Shown: positions 16,936 to 26,840 of the stretch, piece after piece
Numbering within the stretch: position 1 is the first letter of the stretch
How the letters are laid out: each line of letters starts with the position of its first letter
Assembly: GCA_013791765.1 (NCBI GenBank)
Contig: VMTC01000123.1
Span: 1 to 64,000 of the forward strand
DNA from: Rhodoferax sp.
GTDB taxonomy: Bacteria; Pseudomonadota; Gammaproteobacteria; Burkholderiales; Burkholderiaceae_C
Reading direction: 5' to 3'
DNA length: 64,000 nt
Notes under the pieces: model-generated
Told to the model about the DNA's origin: nothing
Seen by the model: the letters and a program-made list of their open reading frames with translations, nothing else
The model's database searches: none
Made by a program: the position numbers and the translations under genes

Positions 16936-17730
16936 GTGCAGTCACCCAAAGCTATTACCGTCCACGGTCAACCCATTGCAGGGGGAAAGTTTCCGCTGGT
17001 CTGCATCCCTTTGATCGGGCGCACGCGCGATGACGTGCTGGCTGAGCTTGCGATGGTGCTGCCCAAGAAACCTGATGTGCTGGAATGGCGGGTTGACTTT
17101 TTTGAGCAAATTGGCGACACAGCCGCCGTCATTGCTGCGGCAGCCGCTATCAAAAGAAAAGCAGGCGAGATTCCTCTGCTGTTCACCCGCCGCTCCGTCA
17201 TAGAAGGCGGAGAAAAGATCGCCCTGAACGAAGACCAGGTCATCGCCCTGTACGTGGCGCTGTGTGAGAGCCGGGCGATTGACCTGATCGACTACGAAAT
17301 GGCCAACGACGCCGCCAACATTGCCCGGGTGCGCGCCGCCGCCCAGTCCAACGACATCAAGCTGGTGCTGTCTTTCCATAATTTCAGCTGCACGCCAGCG
17401 CTGGAAACCCTGGTGAGCAAGTTTCTGATGGCTGAACAGTTGGGCGCCGACGTGGCCAAAGTGGCGGTGATGCCGCGCGACCCGAACGATGTCTTGATAC
17501 TGCTGGCTGCCACGCAGCAAGCCAGCCAGACACTGAAAATCCCGCTGATCAGTATGTCGATGGGCCCCCTGGGGTCGCTCACGCGCCTGTTTGGCTGGGC
17601 CTTCGGCTCAGCCTTGAGCTTTGCCGTAGGCGCCAGCAGTTCAGCGCCGGGCCAGGTGCCGATTGAAGACTTGAACACCGTGCTGGGTATCTTGCACAAG
17701 GCCATGGAAGACGGGTACAGCACGCCCTAG
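16936..17730 (+). CDS. aroD: 3-dehydroquinate dehydratase, type I
   Basis: AroD converts 3-dehydroquinate to 3-dehydroshikimate in the shikimate pathway. The 264-residue product shows type I (Schiff-base) features: LEWRVDFFE with the conserved Glu, LSFHNF with the general-base His, and GADVAKVAVMP with the imine-forming Lys. SMGPLGSLTRLFG near the end closes the active site. The GTG at 16936 is chosen because GAGGAA lies seven bases before it and family proteins start here; an upstream ATG at 16882 would add a poor 18-residue leader. The gene stands alone. The type I enzyme has been reported in both biosynthetic and quinate-degrading roles; no quinate genes are nearby. Confidence 0.9.
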   Translation: MQSPKAITVHGQPIAGGKFPLVCIPLIGRTRDDVLAELAMVLPKKPDVLEWRVDFFEQIGDTAAVIAAAAAIKRKAGEIPLLFTRRSVIEGGEKIALNEDQVIALYVALCESRAIDLIDYEMANDAANIARVRAAAQSNDIKLVLSFHNFSCTPALETLVSKFLMAEQLGADVAKVAVMPRDPNDVLILLAATQQASQTLKIPLISMSMGPLGSLTRLFGWAFGSALSFAVGASSSAPGQVPIEDLNTVLGILHKAMEDGYSTP

Positions 17731-17762
17731 TGCTTTTTTCCACGCTACGGTTTTGCCTTAAC

Positions 17763-17814
17763 TTATAGACGTTTTCAGCCTCTAGCCCGCGTCTATACTG
17801 GTTAGTGCGCTACA
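17763..17814 (-). repeat. Dispersed ~52-bp repeat, copy D (inverted)
   Basis: Read on the minus strand, TGTAGCGCACTAACC leads to GCGGGCTAGAGGCTGAAAAC and ends in TATAAGT, matching copies A-C in the same relative positions. It sits between the 3' ends of aroD and the isocitrate dehydrogenase homologue. Confidence 0.5.
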
Positions 17815-17914
17815 TTTTTTAGATGCAATGATGAGGCGCCAATGCTGGCGCTTTGGTTCCTGGCGTCACGCTTGACGGGGCGTCGACTGACCTGACCTTG
17901 AAGCCCTCAGGGGT

Positions 17915-18949
17915 TCAGTTGCCGCCGCTGATCCGGCTGACCAGTGCTTTCGTGAACGCGGCGGTGCTGGCCGTGCCACCCAAATCGCCAGTGCGCACCT
18001 TGTCGATGTTCAGCGTGTCATCAATGGCTTGGCGCAGCCGCAGCGCCAAATCGGGCAGCTTGCAGTGGTCGAGCATCATCGCGGCGGCCAGCATCAGGGC
18101 AATAGGGTTGGCAATGCCCTTGCCGGCGATGTCCGGGGCCGAGCCATGCACCGCCTCGAAGATCGCCGCATCGGCGCCGATGTTGGCACCAGGCGTCATG
18201 CCCAGGCCGCCGACCAGACCGGCGACCAGGTCGGACAGGATGTCGCCGAACAGGTTGGTGGTGACCAGCATGTCGAACTGCCAGGGGTTGATGACGAGCT
18301 TCATGGCGCAGGCGTCAATGATCACGGTATCGAGTTCAAATTGGCCCTTGTACTTGCGCTCGTACAGTTCCAGACCGGTTTCAAGGAAGAGGCCGGTCAG
18401 CGCCTTCATGATGTTGGCCTTGTGCACGATTGTGACCTTCTTGCGGCCGGTCGCAACCGCCTGTTCAAAGGCAAACTCCAGCAAACGCCGGGCTCCGGCC
18501 CGGGTATTGATGCCTGTGGCCATGGCCACGGCACGCGGGTCACCGTCGATCGGGATGTAGGCTTCGTGGCCGATGTACAGGCCCTCCAGGTTCTCGCGCA
18601 CGACCACGAGGTCGATTTTGTCAAAACGGCCGCCCGGGATAATGGTCTTGGCGGGGCGCAGGTTGGCGTATAGCTGAAACTCCTCGCGCAGTCTCACGTT
18701 CGACGAGCGGTAGCCGCCGCCCGACGGCGTTTCCAGCGGCCCCTTCAGCGCCAGACGCGTGCGCCGGATGCTGTCAAGCGTGGCCGCTGGCAGTGGGTCG
18801 CCTGCGGCCTCAATGCCGCCTAGACCGGCGATTTGACGGTCCCAAACGAAGGGTGCGTGCAGCGCGTCGAGCGCCGCGATGGTGGCGTCGACGATTTCGG
18901 GGCCAATGCCGTCGCCGGGGATCAAGGTAGCGGGAATGGTGGTTGACAT
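17915..18949 (-). CDS. NAD-type isocitrate/isopropylmalate dehydrogenase family enzyme
   Basis: The 344-residue protein belongs to the beta-decarboxylating dehydrogenases, most like the NAD-dependent isocitrate dehydrogenases. It shows the N-terminal IPGDGIGPEI, the substrate loop SSNVRLREEFQLYANLRPAK, the VVVRENLEGLYIG strand and the metal/substrate site VTTNLFGDILSDL. The nucleotide loop EAVHGSAPDIAGKGIANPIA points to NAD rather than NADP by its general form. Homoisocitrate or tartrate-type activity cannot be excluded without alignment. It starts at ATG 18949 and is divergent from the glutaredoxin gene. Its end faces aroD across a gap holding one dispersed repeat. Confidence 0.8.
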   Translation of the reverse strand: MSTTIPATLIPGDGIGPEIVDATIAALDALHAPFVWDRQIAGLGGIEAAGDPLPAATLDSIRRTRLALKGPLETPSGGGYRSSNVRLREEFQLYANLRPAKTIIPGGRFDKIDLVVVRENLEGLYIGHEAYIPIDGDPRAVAMATGINTRAGARRLLEFAFEQAVATGRKKVTIVHKANIMKALTGLFLETGLELYERKYKGQFELDTVIIDACAMKLVINPWQFDMLVTTNLFGDILSDLVAGLVGGLGMTPGANIGADAAIFEAVHGSAPDIAGKGIANPIALMLAAAMMLDHCKLPDLALRLRQAIDDTLNIDKVRTGDLGGTASTAAFTKALVSRISGGN

Positions 18950-19048
18950 GGTGTGGCCTCTCGAAGAATTGATTAGCTCCGATTATCGGACTGGCAATCA
19001 TCGGGCCAAATCCATACGTTATGCTTACCGGAACACTCCCTATGCCCT

Positions 19049-19441
19049 ATGAAATTCATTATCAGAACTTTTTTTAAGACCCTGCGGCTGGTGCTTGGCC
19101 CCGTCATGTTGCTGCGCGAGCGGCTCACGCATCCGGTTGGGCTGGTGCGCCCGCCTGCTTTGCAGGCGCAGGTTGACCAGCAGTGCGCCAGCCTGGCTTT
19201 GTACCAATTCTCGACCTGTCCTTTTTGCATCAAGGTGCGCCAGGAAATGCGGCGCCTGTCTTTGAACGTTGAACGACGCGACGCCCAGCATGACCTCACG
19301 AATCGCGAAGTCCTGGAGCGTCAGGGCGGGCAGCTCAAAGTGCCCTGCCTGAAAATCACCGATACCGCCGGCAACAGCCAGTGGCTGTATGAATCTGGCG
19401 CCATCATCAGCTACCTGCAGGGTCGATTCGCCACCGTCTGA
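19049..19441 (+). CDS. Glutaredoxin-like protein with N-terminal hydrophobic helix
   Basis: The 130-residue protein has a glutaredoxin/GST-N thioredoxin fold over residues about 48-128. ALYQFSTCPFCIKVRQEM carries a CPFC redox motif, LKVPCLKI gives the cis-Pro strand, and WLYESGAIISYLQ the glutathione-binding end. The first ~25 residues (FIIRTFFKTLRLVLGPVMLL) are hydrophobic and basic and could attach it to the membrane. The family is common in beta/gammaproteobacteria as a membrane-linked glutaredoxin. It is divergent from the dehydrogenase gene and convergent with the transglutaminase gene. Its substrate is unknown. Confidence 0.8.
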   Translation: MKFIIRTFFKTLRLVLGPVMLLRERLTHPVGLVRPPALQAQVDQQCASLALYQFSTCPFCIKVRQEMRRLSLNVERRDAQHDLTNREVLERQGGQLKVPCLKITDTAGNSQWLYESGAIISYLQGRFATV

Positions 19442-19480
19442 TCGGTTGGCAGCCGGTAGCGCGCAGGGCACGCGTGCCGT

Positions 19481-20368
19481 TCAAGCGGGGCGTCTGCGTA
19501 CCTGCACATCGACTTCCATGCCGAGGTAGTCACCGGGCGCGCCGGTCCAGGAGCCACTGACCGGAGACGCTAGGCTGGCGTGACGCGCCACGCCAACGCG
19601 AATCAGGTCGGTGCCGCCCACCAGATTGTTGGTGGGGTCAAACGGAATCCAGCCGGCCCCGGGCAAGTAGACTTGCACCCAAGCGTGTGTGGCACCGGGG
19701 CTGATGGCCGGTTGCAGTCCGCTATCAAGCGCTGGCGTGTACAGGTAGCCCGAGACAAAACGCGCCGCATAGCCCAGATGGCGGATCGCCTCAATCATCA
19801 AAGTGGCGAAGTCACGGCAGGTGCCGCTTTGCAGCCGCAGCGTCTCATGTGGTGTTTGCACGCCCTCATCGAACCGAGCCCGGTACAGGAAGGTATCGCG
19901 AATGAACTGCGTCATCACCAGCAGCAGATCACGCGTGCCGATGACCTGCTGGCCACCGGTGAACTGACTGGCCCAGGTGCCCAGTACCTCGCCCGGGTCG
20001 TCGTAATAGGGGCTCAGGTAAGGCGCGAGCATCAGCTGCTCCTCGGTGTCGTAGTCAAAGGGAAAATTTTGCACCCGCGGGCTCAAGGCAAAGTCCAGGG
20101 CGCGCGTGCCGGTGTGCTCAACCGAAAAGGAACATACCACTTTGAGTTCGCTTGCCGGGCTTTGTGGCTGCACCAGTGCGACGGAGTTGGAGTAAACGTC
20201 CTGGATCAGGCGGATGTCCATGGGCGTGGGCGTGACACGCATGTCGGTTGCCAATACCCGCAGGTCATGGCTGTCGCGCGGGCGAAATAGCACCCGGTGC
20301 TCGCCCAGCGTCACCGGCCGGGCATAGCGGTAGTGGGTGCTGTGCGTGATATCGAAAAAAACGGACAT
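19481..20368 (-). CDS. Transglutaminase-like cysteine peptidase family protein
   Basis: The 295-residue protein has an N-terminal bacterial transglutaminase-like region (HSTHYRYARPVTLGEHRVLF) and a transglutaminase-like core. The core carries a catalytic triad: Cys in SGTCRDFATLM, His in GATHAWVQVYLPGAGWIPFD and the Asp of FDPTNN. There is no signal peptide, so it acts in the cytoplasm. Proteins of this type often sit beside circularly permuted ATP-grasp and alpha-E genes in peptide-ligase clusters; none is seen here, so the substrate is unclear. It is transcribed alone, divergent from the thioesterase at 20542. Confidence 0.85.
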   Translation of the reverse strand: MSVFFDITHSTHYRYARPVTLGEHRVLFRPRDSHDLRVLATDMRVTPTPMDIRLIQDVYSNSVALVQPQSPASELKVVCSFSVEHTGTRALDFALSPRVQNFPFDYDTEEQLMLAPYLSPYYDDPGEVLGTWASQFTGGQQVIGTRDLLLVMTQFIRDTFLYRARFDEGVQTPHETLRLQSGTCRDFATLMIEAIRHLGYAARFVSGYLYTPALDSGLQPAISPGATHAWVQVYLPGAGWIPFDPTNNLVGGTDLIRVGVARHASLASPVSGSWTGAPGDYLGMEVDVQVRRRPA

Positions 20369-20541
20369 GGCAATGTTCCAATGCAGGACTCCGGCTCAGG
20401 TCGGAGCAAGTTTGGGTTCTGGTCAAAAGACCATGGTAATGGATCACGATCCCTGCGGCAGGGCTGCCAATGCGGCGCGGGTGCCGACTGCAAGCAGCGC
20501 GCCGCTAAGATCATCAATTTTGTTCAGCAGAAAGGGCGCCT

Positions 20542-20991
20542 ATGCTCTGGGACTATCCAAACGCATTCACTTGGCCCGTGGTTCCGCAAAGCCACGATAT
20601 TGACGGACTGCAGCACACCAACAATGCCGTTTACGTTCAGTGGTGCGAACTGATCGGGTGGGCGCATTCAGAAGCACTGGGCCTGAGTTTGGCAGACTAT
20701 CAGCGCCACGACCGTGCTATGGCGATTCGCCGTGGCGAATATGACTATGTGTTGCCGACGCTGCTCCATGAAGAGCTGACACTGGCCACCTGGCTGACCG
20801 CAAGCGATGGCAAATTGACCATGGAGCGGCGTTTTCAATTGATTCGCAACCGGGACCAGGCCACCGTGCTGCGCGGGCGCTGGCTTCTGGTGTGCATCGA
20901 ACTCAGCAGTGGGCGCGCACGCAGAATGCCGCCGGCTTTTACTCAGGTCTATCTGGCAGCCATGGTGGACGCTACAGCAAGGGCGTTGTGA
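20542..20991 (+). CDS. 4HBT-family acyl-CoA thioesterase
   Basis: The 149-residue protein is a single-hotdog thioesterase of the YbgC/FadM type. [20 protein letters not shown] carries the catalytic Asp and HxN signature near residues 18-37, followed by the central helix [12 protein letters not shown] and strand [19 protein letters not shown]. It probably hydrolyses acyl-CoA in the cytoplasm; chain length cannot be told. AAAGGG before the ATG at 20542 supports the start. Its last 20 bases overlap the end of the convergent aldo/keto reductase gene. Confidence 0.85.
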   Translation: MLWDYPNAFTWPVVPQSHDIDGLQHTNNAVYVQWCELIGWAHSEALGLSLADYQRHDRAMAIRRGEYDYVLPTLLHEELTLATWLTASDGKLTMERRFQLIRNRDQATVLRGRWLLVCIELSSGRARRMPPAFTQVYLAAMVDATARAL

Positions 20992-21949
20992 TCTGGTCGA
21001 TGCGCGCCATGATCTCAGGGCTGAGTTTGGCGATGACATCCACCGCGCCCAGGTTGTCCTGCAATTGCGAGAGTTTGGATGCCCCGGTGATGACCGTGCT
21101 GACCTTGGGGTTGTGCGCAACCCAGGCAATCGCCATCTGACTCAGGCTGCAACCCAAGTCCACAGCAATGGACGCCAGTTGTGCCACTGCAGCATTCTTG
21201 GCGGTGTCGGTCAGTTCCGGGATAAGAAAGCCCATCCCTTTGACGGCGCCGCGACTGCCTTCAGGGATGCCGTTGCGGTATTTGCCGGTGAGCAAACCAC
21301 TGGCCAAGGGGCTCCAGGTCGTCAGGCCCAGACCGATGTCCTGGTAAAGGCGCGCATATTCCTGTTCAACGCGCTGGCGGTGAAATAGGTGGTACTGGGG
21401 TTGCTCCATCGCGGGTTTGTGCAAATGGTGCTTTTCGGCAATGTCCCAGGCGGCGCGAATGTCGTCGCCAGACCATTCGCTGGTGCCCCAATACAGGGCC
21501 TTACCCTGGCTGATCATGTCGCTCATGGCCCAGACCGTTTCCTCTATCGGCGTGAATGGGTCAGGGCGATGGCAGTACACCAGGTCAATGAAATCGAGCC
21601 CCATGCGTTTTAGCGAGCCATCAATGGCCTGCGTCAGGTACTTGCGGTTGAGTGTGTCTTTGCGATTGGCAGCTTGACCATCGCGGTCCAACCCCCAAAA
21701 GAACTTGGTGGAAACAATGTAATTCAGGCGCGGCCATTTCAAAGCCTTGAGGGCCTCGCCCATGACCACTTCACTTTGGCCGCCGGCATAGACCTCGGCA
21801 TTGTCAAAGAAATTGATGCCCGCATCGAAGGCTGCAGCCAGCATCTCGCGCGCCGCTGCTACGTCGACCTGGTTGTGGTAAGTCACCCAGGAACCCAGCG
21901 AGAGTTCGCTGACCTGTAAGCCGCTGCGGCCAAGACGTCGGTATTGCAT
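20972..21949 (-). CDS. Aldo/keto reductase, Kv-beta/YghZ type
   Basis: The 325-residue protein is an NADPH-dependent aldo/keto reductase of the voltage-gated potassium channel beta-subunit subfamily. It begins [20 protein letters not shown]. It shows the catalytic Asp/Tyr in [20 protein letters not shown], the Lys in [10 protein letters not shown], the His in [11 protein letters not shown], and the NADP loop [15 protein letters not shown]. The start at 21949 follows AGAGG; a longer reading upstream is not homologous. It is probably a detoxifying carbonyl reductase. It does not form an operon with the trehalose genes, which lie 93 bp further in the same direction but upstream of it. Confidence 0.88.
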   Translation of the reverse strand: MQYRRLGRSGLQVSELSLGSWVTYHNQVDVAAAREMLAAAFDAGINFFDNAEVYAGGQSEVVMGEALKALKWPRLNYIVSTKFFWGLDRDGQAANRKDTLNRKYLTQAIDGSLKRMGLDFIDLVYCHRPDPFTPIEETVWAMSDMISQGKALYWGTSEWSGDDIRAAWDIAEKHHLHKPAMEQPQYHLFHRQRVEQEYARLYQDIGLGLTTWSPLASGLLTGKYRNGIPEGSRGAVKGMGFLIPELTDTAKNAAVAQLASIAVDLGCSLSQMAIAWVAHNPKVSTVITGASKLSQLQDNLGAVDVIAKLSPEIMARIDQITTPLL

Positions 21950-22041
21950 GAAGTTGCCTCTTTCGATGTGATTGATGGTGCGTCTGAGCGATCTTGCCCT
22001 CTGGGCGAATGGCTGCGTGAGCTGCGAGCGTGGCGCTGGAC

Positions 22042-23820
22042 TCAGAATGCCTGGTCCCAGCGAATCGACAGCCGGATCGCCGCATTGATCAAACCGACCA
22101 TGCTGTAAGTTTGTACAAAGTTGCCCCACTGTTCGCCGCTGACCGGGTTGATGTGTTCGGCCAGCAGGCCATGGCGGTTGCGACAGGCCAGCAGCTTTTC
22201 GAACAGCGCGCGCGCCTCATCGCGCCGCTCCAGCGTGGTCAGGGCGTTGACGTACCAGAAAGTGCAGACCAGAAAGGCGTTTTCGGGTGCGCCAAAGTCA
22301 TCTTTTTCTATATAGCGAAAAATGTAGTCACCGTGGCGCAAATCCTGCGCCACCGTATCCACGGTCGCGGCAAAGCGCGGGTCTGTGGCTTCCAGGAAGC
22401 CTACTTCAACCAGCAACAGCAAGCTGGCATCCATCGCCTCGCCCTCGAAGGTCGATACAAAACTGCCGCGCTGCTGGCTCCAGGCGCGCTGGCAGATGGT
22501 GTCGTGGATCTGCTGCGCCTGCACTTGCCAGTAGTTGGTGCGCTCTGCCAGACCCAACTGCTTGGCAATGCGAGCGAGCCGGTCACACGCCACCCAGCAC
22601 ATCACGGCCGAAAAGGTGTGCACGCGGGCGCTGCCGCGCAGTTCCCAAAGACCAGCATCGGGCTGGTCATGGCAACGCCAGGCTTGTTCGCCCAAAGACT
22701 CGAGGTGCCGGAACAGCGCTTCGTCGCCGCGCCGTGTCAGGCGCTGATCAAAGAAAATGTGGGTTGCAGCCAGGATCGCCGAACCATAAACATCGTGCTG
22801 CACCTGGCGGTAGGCCAGGTTACCCACCCGCACCGGCCCCATGCCGCGGTAGCCGTCCAGGCCCGGAACCTCGTGTTCGTCAAGCTGGGCGCGGCCGTCG
22901 ATGCCGTACACCGGTTGCAGCGGGGCACCGGCATTGTTGGCGGCGATGTTGATGATGTAGCTGAGGTAGCGCTCCATGGTGCGGGTGGCGCCCAGGCGGT
23001 TGAGCGCGTTGACGACAAAATAGCCGTCGCGCAGCCAGCAGTAGCGGTAGTCCCAGTTGCGACTGCTGCCTGCCGCTTCCGGGATCGAGGTGGTGACGGC
23101 GGCCACGATGGCGCCGGTGTCATCAAAGGCATTGAGCTTGAGGGTAATGGCAGCGCGGATCACCTGCGCTTGCCACTCAAAGGGGATAGCCAGATTGCGC
23201 ACCCATTCACGCCAGTACTGGGTCGTTTCTTCCAAAAATCGGCGACCCACTTCGCCTGCCGCCTCGTGCACGGTCTCGTCCGAGCCCAGCAGCAGTGTCA
23301 CGGTGTCCTCCAGGAAGAAGGAGGTTTCTTGCATGATGGTGGTCAGCGAGGCGTCGGTGGTCAGGCGCAGCGTAAGTGTTGGGGCGACGTAGCGGATATG
23401 GTGGCTGCCAAAGGTCAGGCTGGGGCGGGCAGCACCGTTATCGCAGGCCGGGCGCAGGCGCAGAGTGACACGCGGGCTACCCGCGATGCGACGCACGCGG
23501 CGCACCAGCATCATGGGCCTGAAGGTGCGTCCATGCTGGCCAAAGCGCGGTGCGAAATCGGTCACCTCGATGGCTCCTCCTTGCCGGTCATAGAGCCGGG
23601 TAATCAGGATGGCGGTATTTTCCAGGTACTGTTGCTCGGTGCGCTCGCAGTCGAGCAGTTCTACCGCGAAAAAACCGTAGTCGTCCGCTTTTTTTAGCAG
23701 GGTGCAGAACACCGGGTCGCCATCGAGTCGGGGAAAGCAGCCCCAGGTGATATTGGCGCGGCCATCAATCAGCGCGCCAATGTTGCAGTTGCCGATCAGG
23801 GCCAAGTCCAGTGTTTTCAT
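22042..23820 (-). CDS. Glycoside hydrolase family 15 protein (glucoamylase/trehalase-like)
   Basis: The 592-residue cytosolic protein belongs to GH15, whose bacterial members include glucoamylase- and trehalase-like hydrolases. An N-terminal beta-rich domain ([21 protein letters not shown] at the start) precedes the (alpha/alpha)6 barrel, with the family motif [14 protein letters not shown] and a C-terminal [17 protein letters not shown] region. Its ATG at 23820 overlaps the otsB stop by 4 bp, so it is the third, coupled gene of the otsA-otsB-GH15 operon. Context suggests it degrades trehalose or a related alpha-glucan, giving a turnover partner to the synthetic genes. The exact substrate is an inference. 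Confidence 0.87.
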   Translation of the reverse strand: MKTLDLALIGNCNIGALIDGRANITWGCFPRLDGDPVFCTLLKKADDYGFFAVELLDCERTEQQYLENTAILITRLYDRQGGAIEVTDFAPRFGQHGRTFRPMMLVRRVRRIAGSPRVTLRLRPACDNGAARPSLTFGSHHIRYVAPTLTLRLTTDASLTTIMQETSFFLEDTVTLLLGSDETVHEAAGEVGRRFLEETTQYWREWVRNLAIPFEWQAQVIRAAITLKLNAFDDTGAIVAAVTTSIPEAAGSSRNWDYRYCWLRDGYFVVNALNRLGATRTMERYLSYIINIAANNAGAPLQPVYGIDGRAQLDEHEVPGLDGYRGMGPVRVGNLAYRQVQHDVYGSAILAATHIFFDQRLTRRGDEALFRHLESLGEQAWRCHDQPDAGLWELRGSARVHTFSAVMCWVACDRLARIAKQLGLAERTNYWQVQAQQIHDTICQRAWSQQRGSFVSTFEGEAMDASLLLLVEVGFLEATDPRFAATVDTVAQDLRHGDYIFRYIEKDDFGAPENAFLVCTFWYVNALTTLERRDEARALFEKLLACRNRHGLLAEHINPVSGEQWGNFVQTYSMVGLINAAIRLSIRWDQAF

Positions 23821-24569
23821 AACTTTTCTTTCAGAGCGTTTCCAAGCCAGTGGTGCACGGCGGCCACATTGGGCAAGCGATAGCGTGCGCAACTGGGGCC
23901 GCGACCGACCTTGATTGACACACCATCTTGTTGATTGACAGCGGCAAAGCCTTGCTCGTCGTTCTGGTCATCGCCAATAAAGACGGGCCGGCGCCCCTTA
24001 AAGGGAAACTCCACCAGATACTCGGCCACCGCTGCGCCTTTGTCCACGCCAGCCGGCTTGATTTCGACCACACATTTGCCACGCTGCAATTCCAGGCCCG
24101 GCCCCTGCAATTGCACCAGTTGTCCCATCAGGCGATGGACGTAGGCCGCCAATGCTGGCGCCTGGCGGTAATGCAGCGCCAGCGTCAGTCCCTTGTCTTC
24201 CAGCAGCAGGCCCGGATGAGCCGCCACGACCGGCTCCAGCGCCGCCTTGATGGCACTCTTGGCCGCCGGCGTGGCCGCATGTATCCACAGGCGCCCAGCA
24301 CTGTCACGGCGCTCCAGACCGTGCAGCCCGGCCATAGGCAGTTGCGTCAGGCCGGTTCGGTTTTGCAGATCGGAAATCATGCGCCCGCTGACCAGTGCCA
24401 GCGCGCCATTGGTCGCGCGGTGCAGGTCGGCGATCAATTTGAGCAGGGTCTGGTCGACCACCACGGCGTCGGGCGTGTCGGCAATATTGATCAGTGTGCC
24501 GTCGACATCCAGAAAATAGGCCCAGTCCAGGCGGGCGTGAGGGGGCGCGTTGGCGCGGGGTTGTTTCAT
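23817..24569 (-). CDS. otsB: Trehalose-6-phosphate phosphatase
   Basis: OtsB removes phosphate from trehalose 6-phosphate in the last step of trehalose synthesis. The 250-residue HAD-superfamily protein shows the nucleophile motif FLDVDGTL (residues about 19-26), LVSGRM (motif II), the cap region, and the metal motif GDDQNDEQGF, where Asn replaces the usual Thr of GDDxTDE. It overlaps otsA upstream and the GH15 gene downstream by 4 bp each, so the three are translated as one coupled unit. The length is normal. Confidence 0.92.
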   Translation of the reverse strand: MKQPRANAPPHARLDWAYFLDVDGTLINIADTPDAVVVDQTLLKLIADLHRATNGALALVSGRMISDLQNRTGLTQLPMAGLHGLERRDSAGRLWIHAATPAAKSAIKAALEPVVAAHPGLLLEDKGLTLALHYRQAPALAAYVHRLMGQLVQLQGPGLELQRGKCVVEIKPAGVDKGAAVAEYLVEFPFKGRRPVFIGDDQNDEQGFAAVNQQDGVSIKVGRGPSCARYRLPNVAAVHHWLGNALKEKL

Positions 24570-26797
24570 GAGTTCAATGTATCTGGTTTATCGGTCAGGC
24601 GGCTGCGCCGGCGTTGGGTCGCGGCATCGAGCAGCATGCGTCCGGCCCAGCGAAAGACGTTGAACTCGGCCACAAGTCCGCGCATCAGGCGCATGCGGTC
24701 GCGCTGCTCGACGTCGGGCATGCTCAATGCCAGGTGCAGAGCAGCCGCGCATTGGTCTGCATCGTAGGGGTTGACGATCAGCGCCTCAGGCAGTTCACGG
24801 GCGGCCCCGGTGAATTCGGACAACACCAGCACGCCGCGCTCGTCGTCGCGAGCAGCAACGAATTCTTTGGCCACCAGGTTCATGCCGTCGTGCAGGCTGC
24901 TGACAAAGCACAGATCAGCGGCGCGGAAGTATTCATAGACTTGGGGCGGGGCATGTTGTTCTATTTTGAGCAAGATGGGTGGTGGTCCATGGCGATCAAA
25001 GCGCGCGTTGATGCGTGTGGCCAGCATGCGTACCTGCGCCTCGTGGTGCTGGTATTCGTCGATGCCAGAGCGCGTCGGCGCAGCAATCTGGACAAAGCTA
25101 AAGCGGCCAATCCAGTTCGGGTTCAACTCCAGCAGGCGCTCAATTGCCCGAAAACGCTCCAAGATGCCCTTGGTGTAATCGAGCCGGTCGACGCCGATGC
25201 CCAATTTGTGCTCGGGCGGCAAGTCATTGATCTGGCGAATGTGACTGCGACAATCGGCAACGCTTTTTTGTAGCAGATCGGGGTCCGGCGGCCAGGCGAT
25301 GGAAATCGGATAACGACGCACGGCGGTGAGTTTGCCGCCAAACGACACGTTGAAGGACTCGCGGTCGACCCGTGCCTCCAGAAAGCGGTCGACCGTATCA
25401 ACAAAATTATTGCAGTGCGACTGGGTGTGAAAACCCATGATGCTTGAGCCCAGCATGCCGGCCAAAATTTCCTCGCGCCAAGGGCAAATGGCAAAGGACT
25501 CGGGGTTGGGCCAGGGGATGTGCCAGAAGCTGATGATGGTGGCATCGGGCAGTTCGTCGCGAATCATTTTGGGCAAAAGCGCAAAGTGGTAATCCTGCAC
25601 CAGCACAATGGGGTTTTTGGTTTTCGCTTCGCTCACCACGGCCTTGGCAAACTTGCGATTGACCGCGACATACTTCATCCAGTCGCTGGATCGAAAGATC
25701 GGGCGCACGTGGGCGATGTGGCACAAGGGCCAAAGCCCCTCGTTGGAAAAACCGTAGTAATAACCCGTTTCCTCATCAGTGCTCAGCCAGACGCGGCGTA
25801 TGTGGTAGGCAGGCTTGTCGGGCGGCACGGCCACGCGGTCGTCCTTGTCAACCACCTCGCGGTCGGCTGAGCCACTGCCGTGCGCAATCCAGGTGCCCGA
25901 GCAGGCCCGCATGATCGGCTCCAGCGCCGTCACCAGACCGCTGGCCGGGCGCTGCACCTCAATGCGCTCGCCACGGCGTTGGTGTATGTAGGGTTCGCGG
26001 TTGGACACCACAATCACGTCTTCGCCGCGCAGCTCGCTGTGCAAAATGGTGCGCAGGGTCTCCGCCTTCCAGGTCAGCTGGCTTTCGTCACGTGCCCGGC
26101 TCTCGGACTCCAGTTCACTGATGAGTCGCTGCAGATCGCGCGCAATCGGATTAAAGCCGGGCAGGCTCGGTGGGGTGTTGACTTCGGGCTGGCGCAGCAA
26201 CCCTTCGCCACGCAACAGGGCCCGCACGCCAGCCATCCAGCCGCGCCAGGAGAGCTGTGCCACGATCACCGTGACCAGCGAGACCACCCCTGCGAGCGCC
26301 ATGAAGACGTAGAACAGGTAGCGTTTGGTTTCTTCGCTGCGCCGGGTGACAAAACTCATGTCGTGCACCACGACCAATTGGCCAGTCGGAACGGCCTCAC
26401 TGGCCATCGGCTTCACAGCCACGTGCAATGGCCCCTGGGCGCTGGGCAACAGGTGCTCGGCCGGTCCGACCCAGCGCTCAAGATCGTCACAACGAATCTC
26501 CGCCGGCAGCGAGCGGCTGGCCAACACCTGGGCCGTTGGTGTCGCGCAGTAGCCCACCGCAAAGATACGTTCATCCTGCGTGATGCGGTTGAAAAAATCT
26601 GTGATTTTTGCCTTCTTTCCAGCCGCGAGTTGCTCCTGCAGCGGCTCCTGAAAGGTGCTGGCGATCAAGGAAGAGCGGCTGTCGAGATCGCGCACAAACC
26701 AGCTCAAAGTCAATCGATCAATTAGCGGTGCGACGGAGTAACCAATGGCCGCCAGCACCAGCAGCAGCGGTAGAACGAAGCGCAAAGACAGACGCAT
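24566..26797 (-). CDS. otsA: Trehalose-6-phosphate synthase with N-terminal membrane sensor-like region
   Basis: OtsA joins UDP-glucose and glucose 6-phosphate to trehalose 6-phosphate. The GT20 domain fills residues about 255-725: [41 protein letters not shown], the substrate loop [12 protein letters not shown], and [20 protein letters not shown] near the end. E. coli OtsA has about 470 residues; this one has 743. The extra N-terminus contains a helix at about 7-27, a ~130-residue probable periplasmic domain, a second helix at about 163-183 and a HAMP-like linker. This layout is typical of sensor proteins. It heads the operon with otsB and the GH15 gene. Confidence 0.9.
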   Translation of the reverse strand: MRLSLRFVLPLLLVLAAIGYSVAPLIDRLTLSWFVRDLDSRSSLIASTFQEPLQEQLAAGKKAKITDFFNRITQDERIFAVGYCATPTAQVLASRSLPAEIRCDDLERWVGPAEHLLPSAQGPLHVAVKPMASEAVPTGQLVVVHDMSFVTRRSEETKRYLFYVFMALAGVVSLVTVIVAQLSWRGWMAGVRALLRGEGLLRQPEVNTPPSLPGFNPIARDLQRLISELESESRARDESQLTWKAETLRTILHSELRGEDVIVVSNREPYIHQRRGERIEVQRPASGLVTALEPIMRACSGTWIAHGSGSADREVVDKDDRVAVPPDKPAYHIRRVWLSTDEETGYYYGFSNEGLWPLCHIAHVRPIFRSSDWMKYVAVNRKFAKAVVSEAKTKNPIVLVQDYHFALLPKMIRDELPDATIISFWHIPWPNPESFAICPWREEILAGMLGSSIMGFHTQSHCNNFVDTVDRFLEARVDRESFNVSFGGKLTAVRRYPISIAWPPDPDLLQKSVADCRSHIRQINDLPPEHKLGIGVDRLDYTKGILERFRAIERLLELNPNWIGRFSFVQIAAPTRSGIDEYQHHEAQVRMLATRINARFDRHGPPPILLKIEQHAPPQVYEYFRAADLCFVSSLHDGMNLVAKEFVAARDDERGVLVLSEFTGAARELPEALIVNPYDADQCAAALHLALSMPDVEQRDRMRLMRGLVAEFNVFRWAGRMLLDAATQRRRSRLTDKPDTLNS

Positions 26798-26840
26798 GGT
26801 TTTCCTTTAACGTTGCTGCAATTGCAGAGCAGTCATGTTG

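Noticed and set aside
22030-23697. 555-codon open frame opposite the GH15 gene
   Set aside because: It lies antisense to a clearly conserved enzyme, has no recognised motif, and long antisense frames are common in GC-rich coding DNA.
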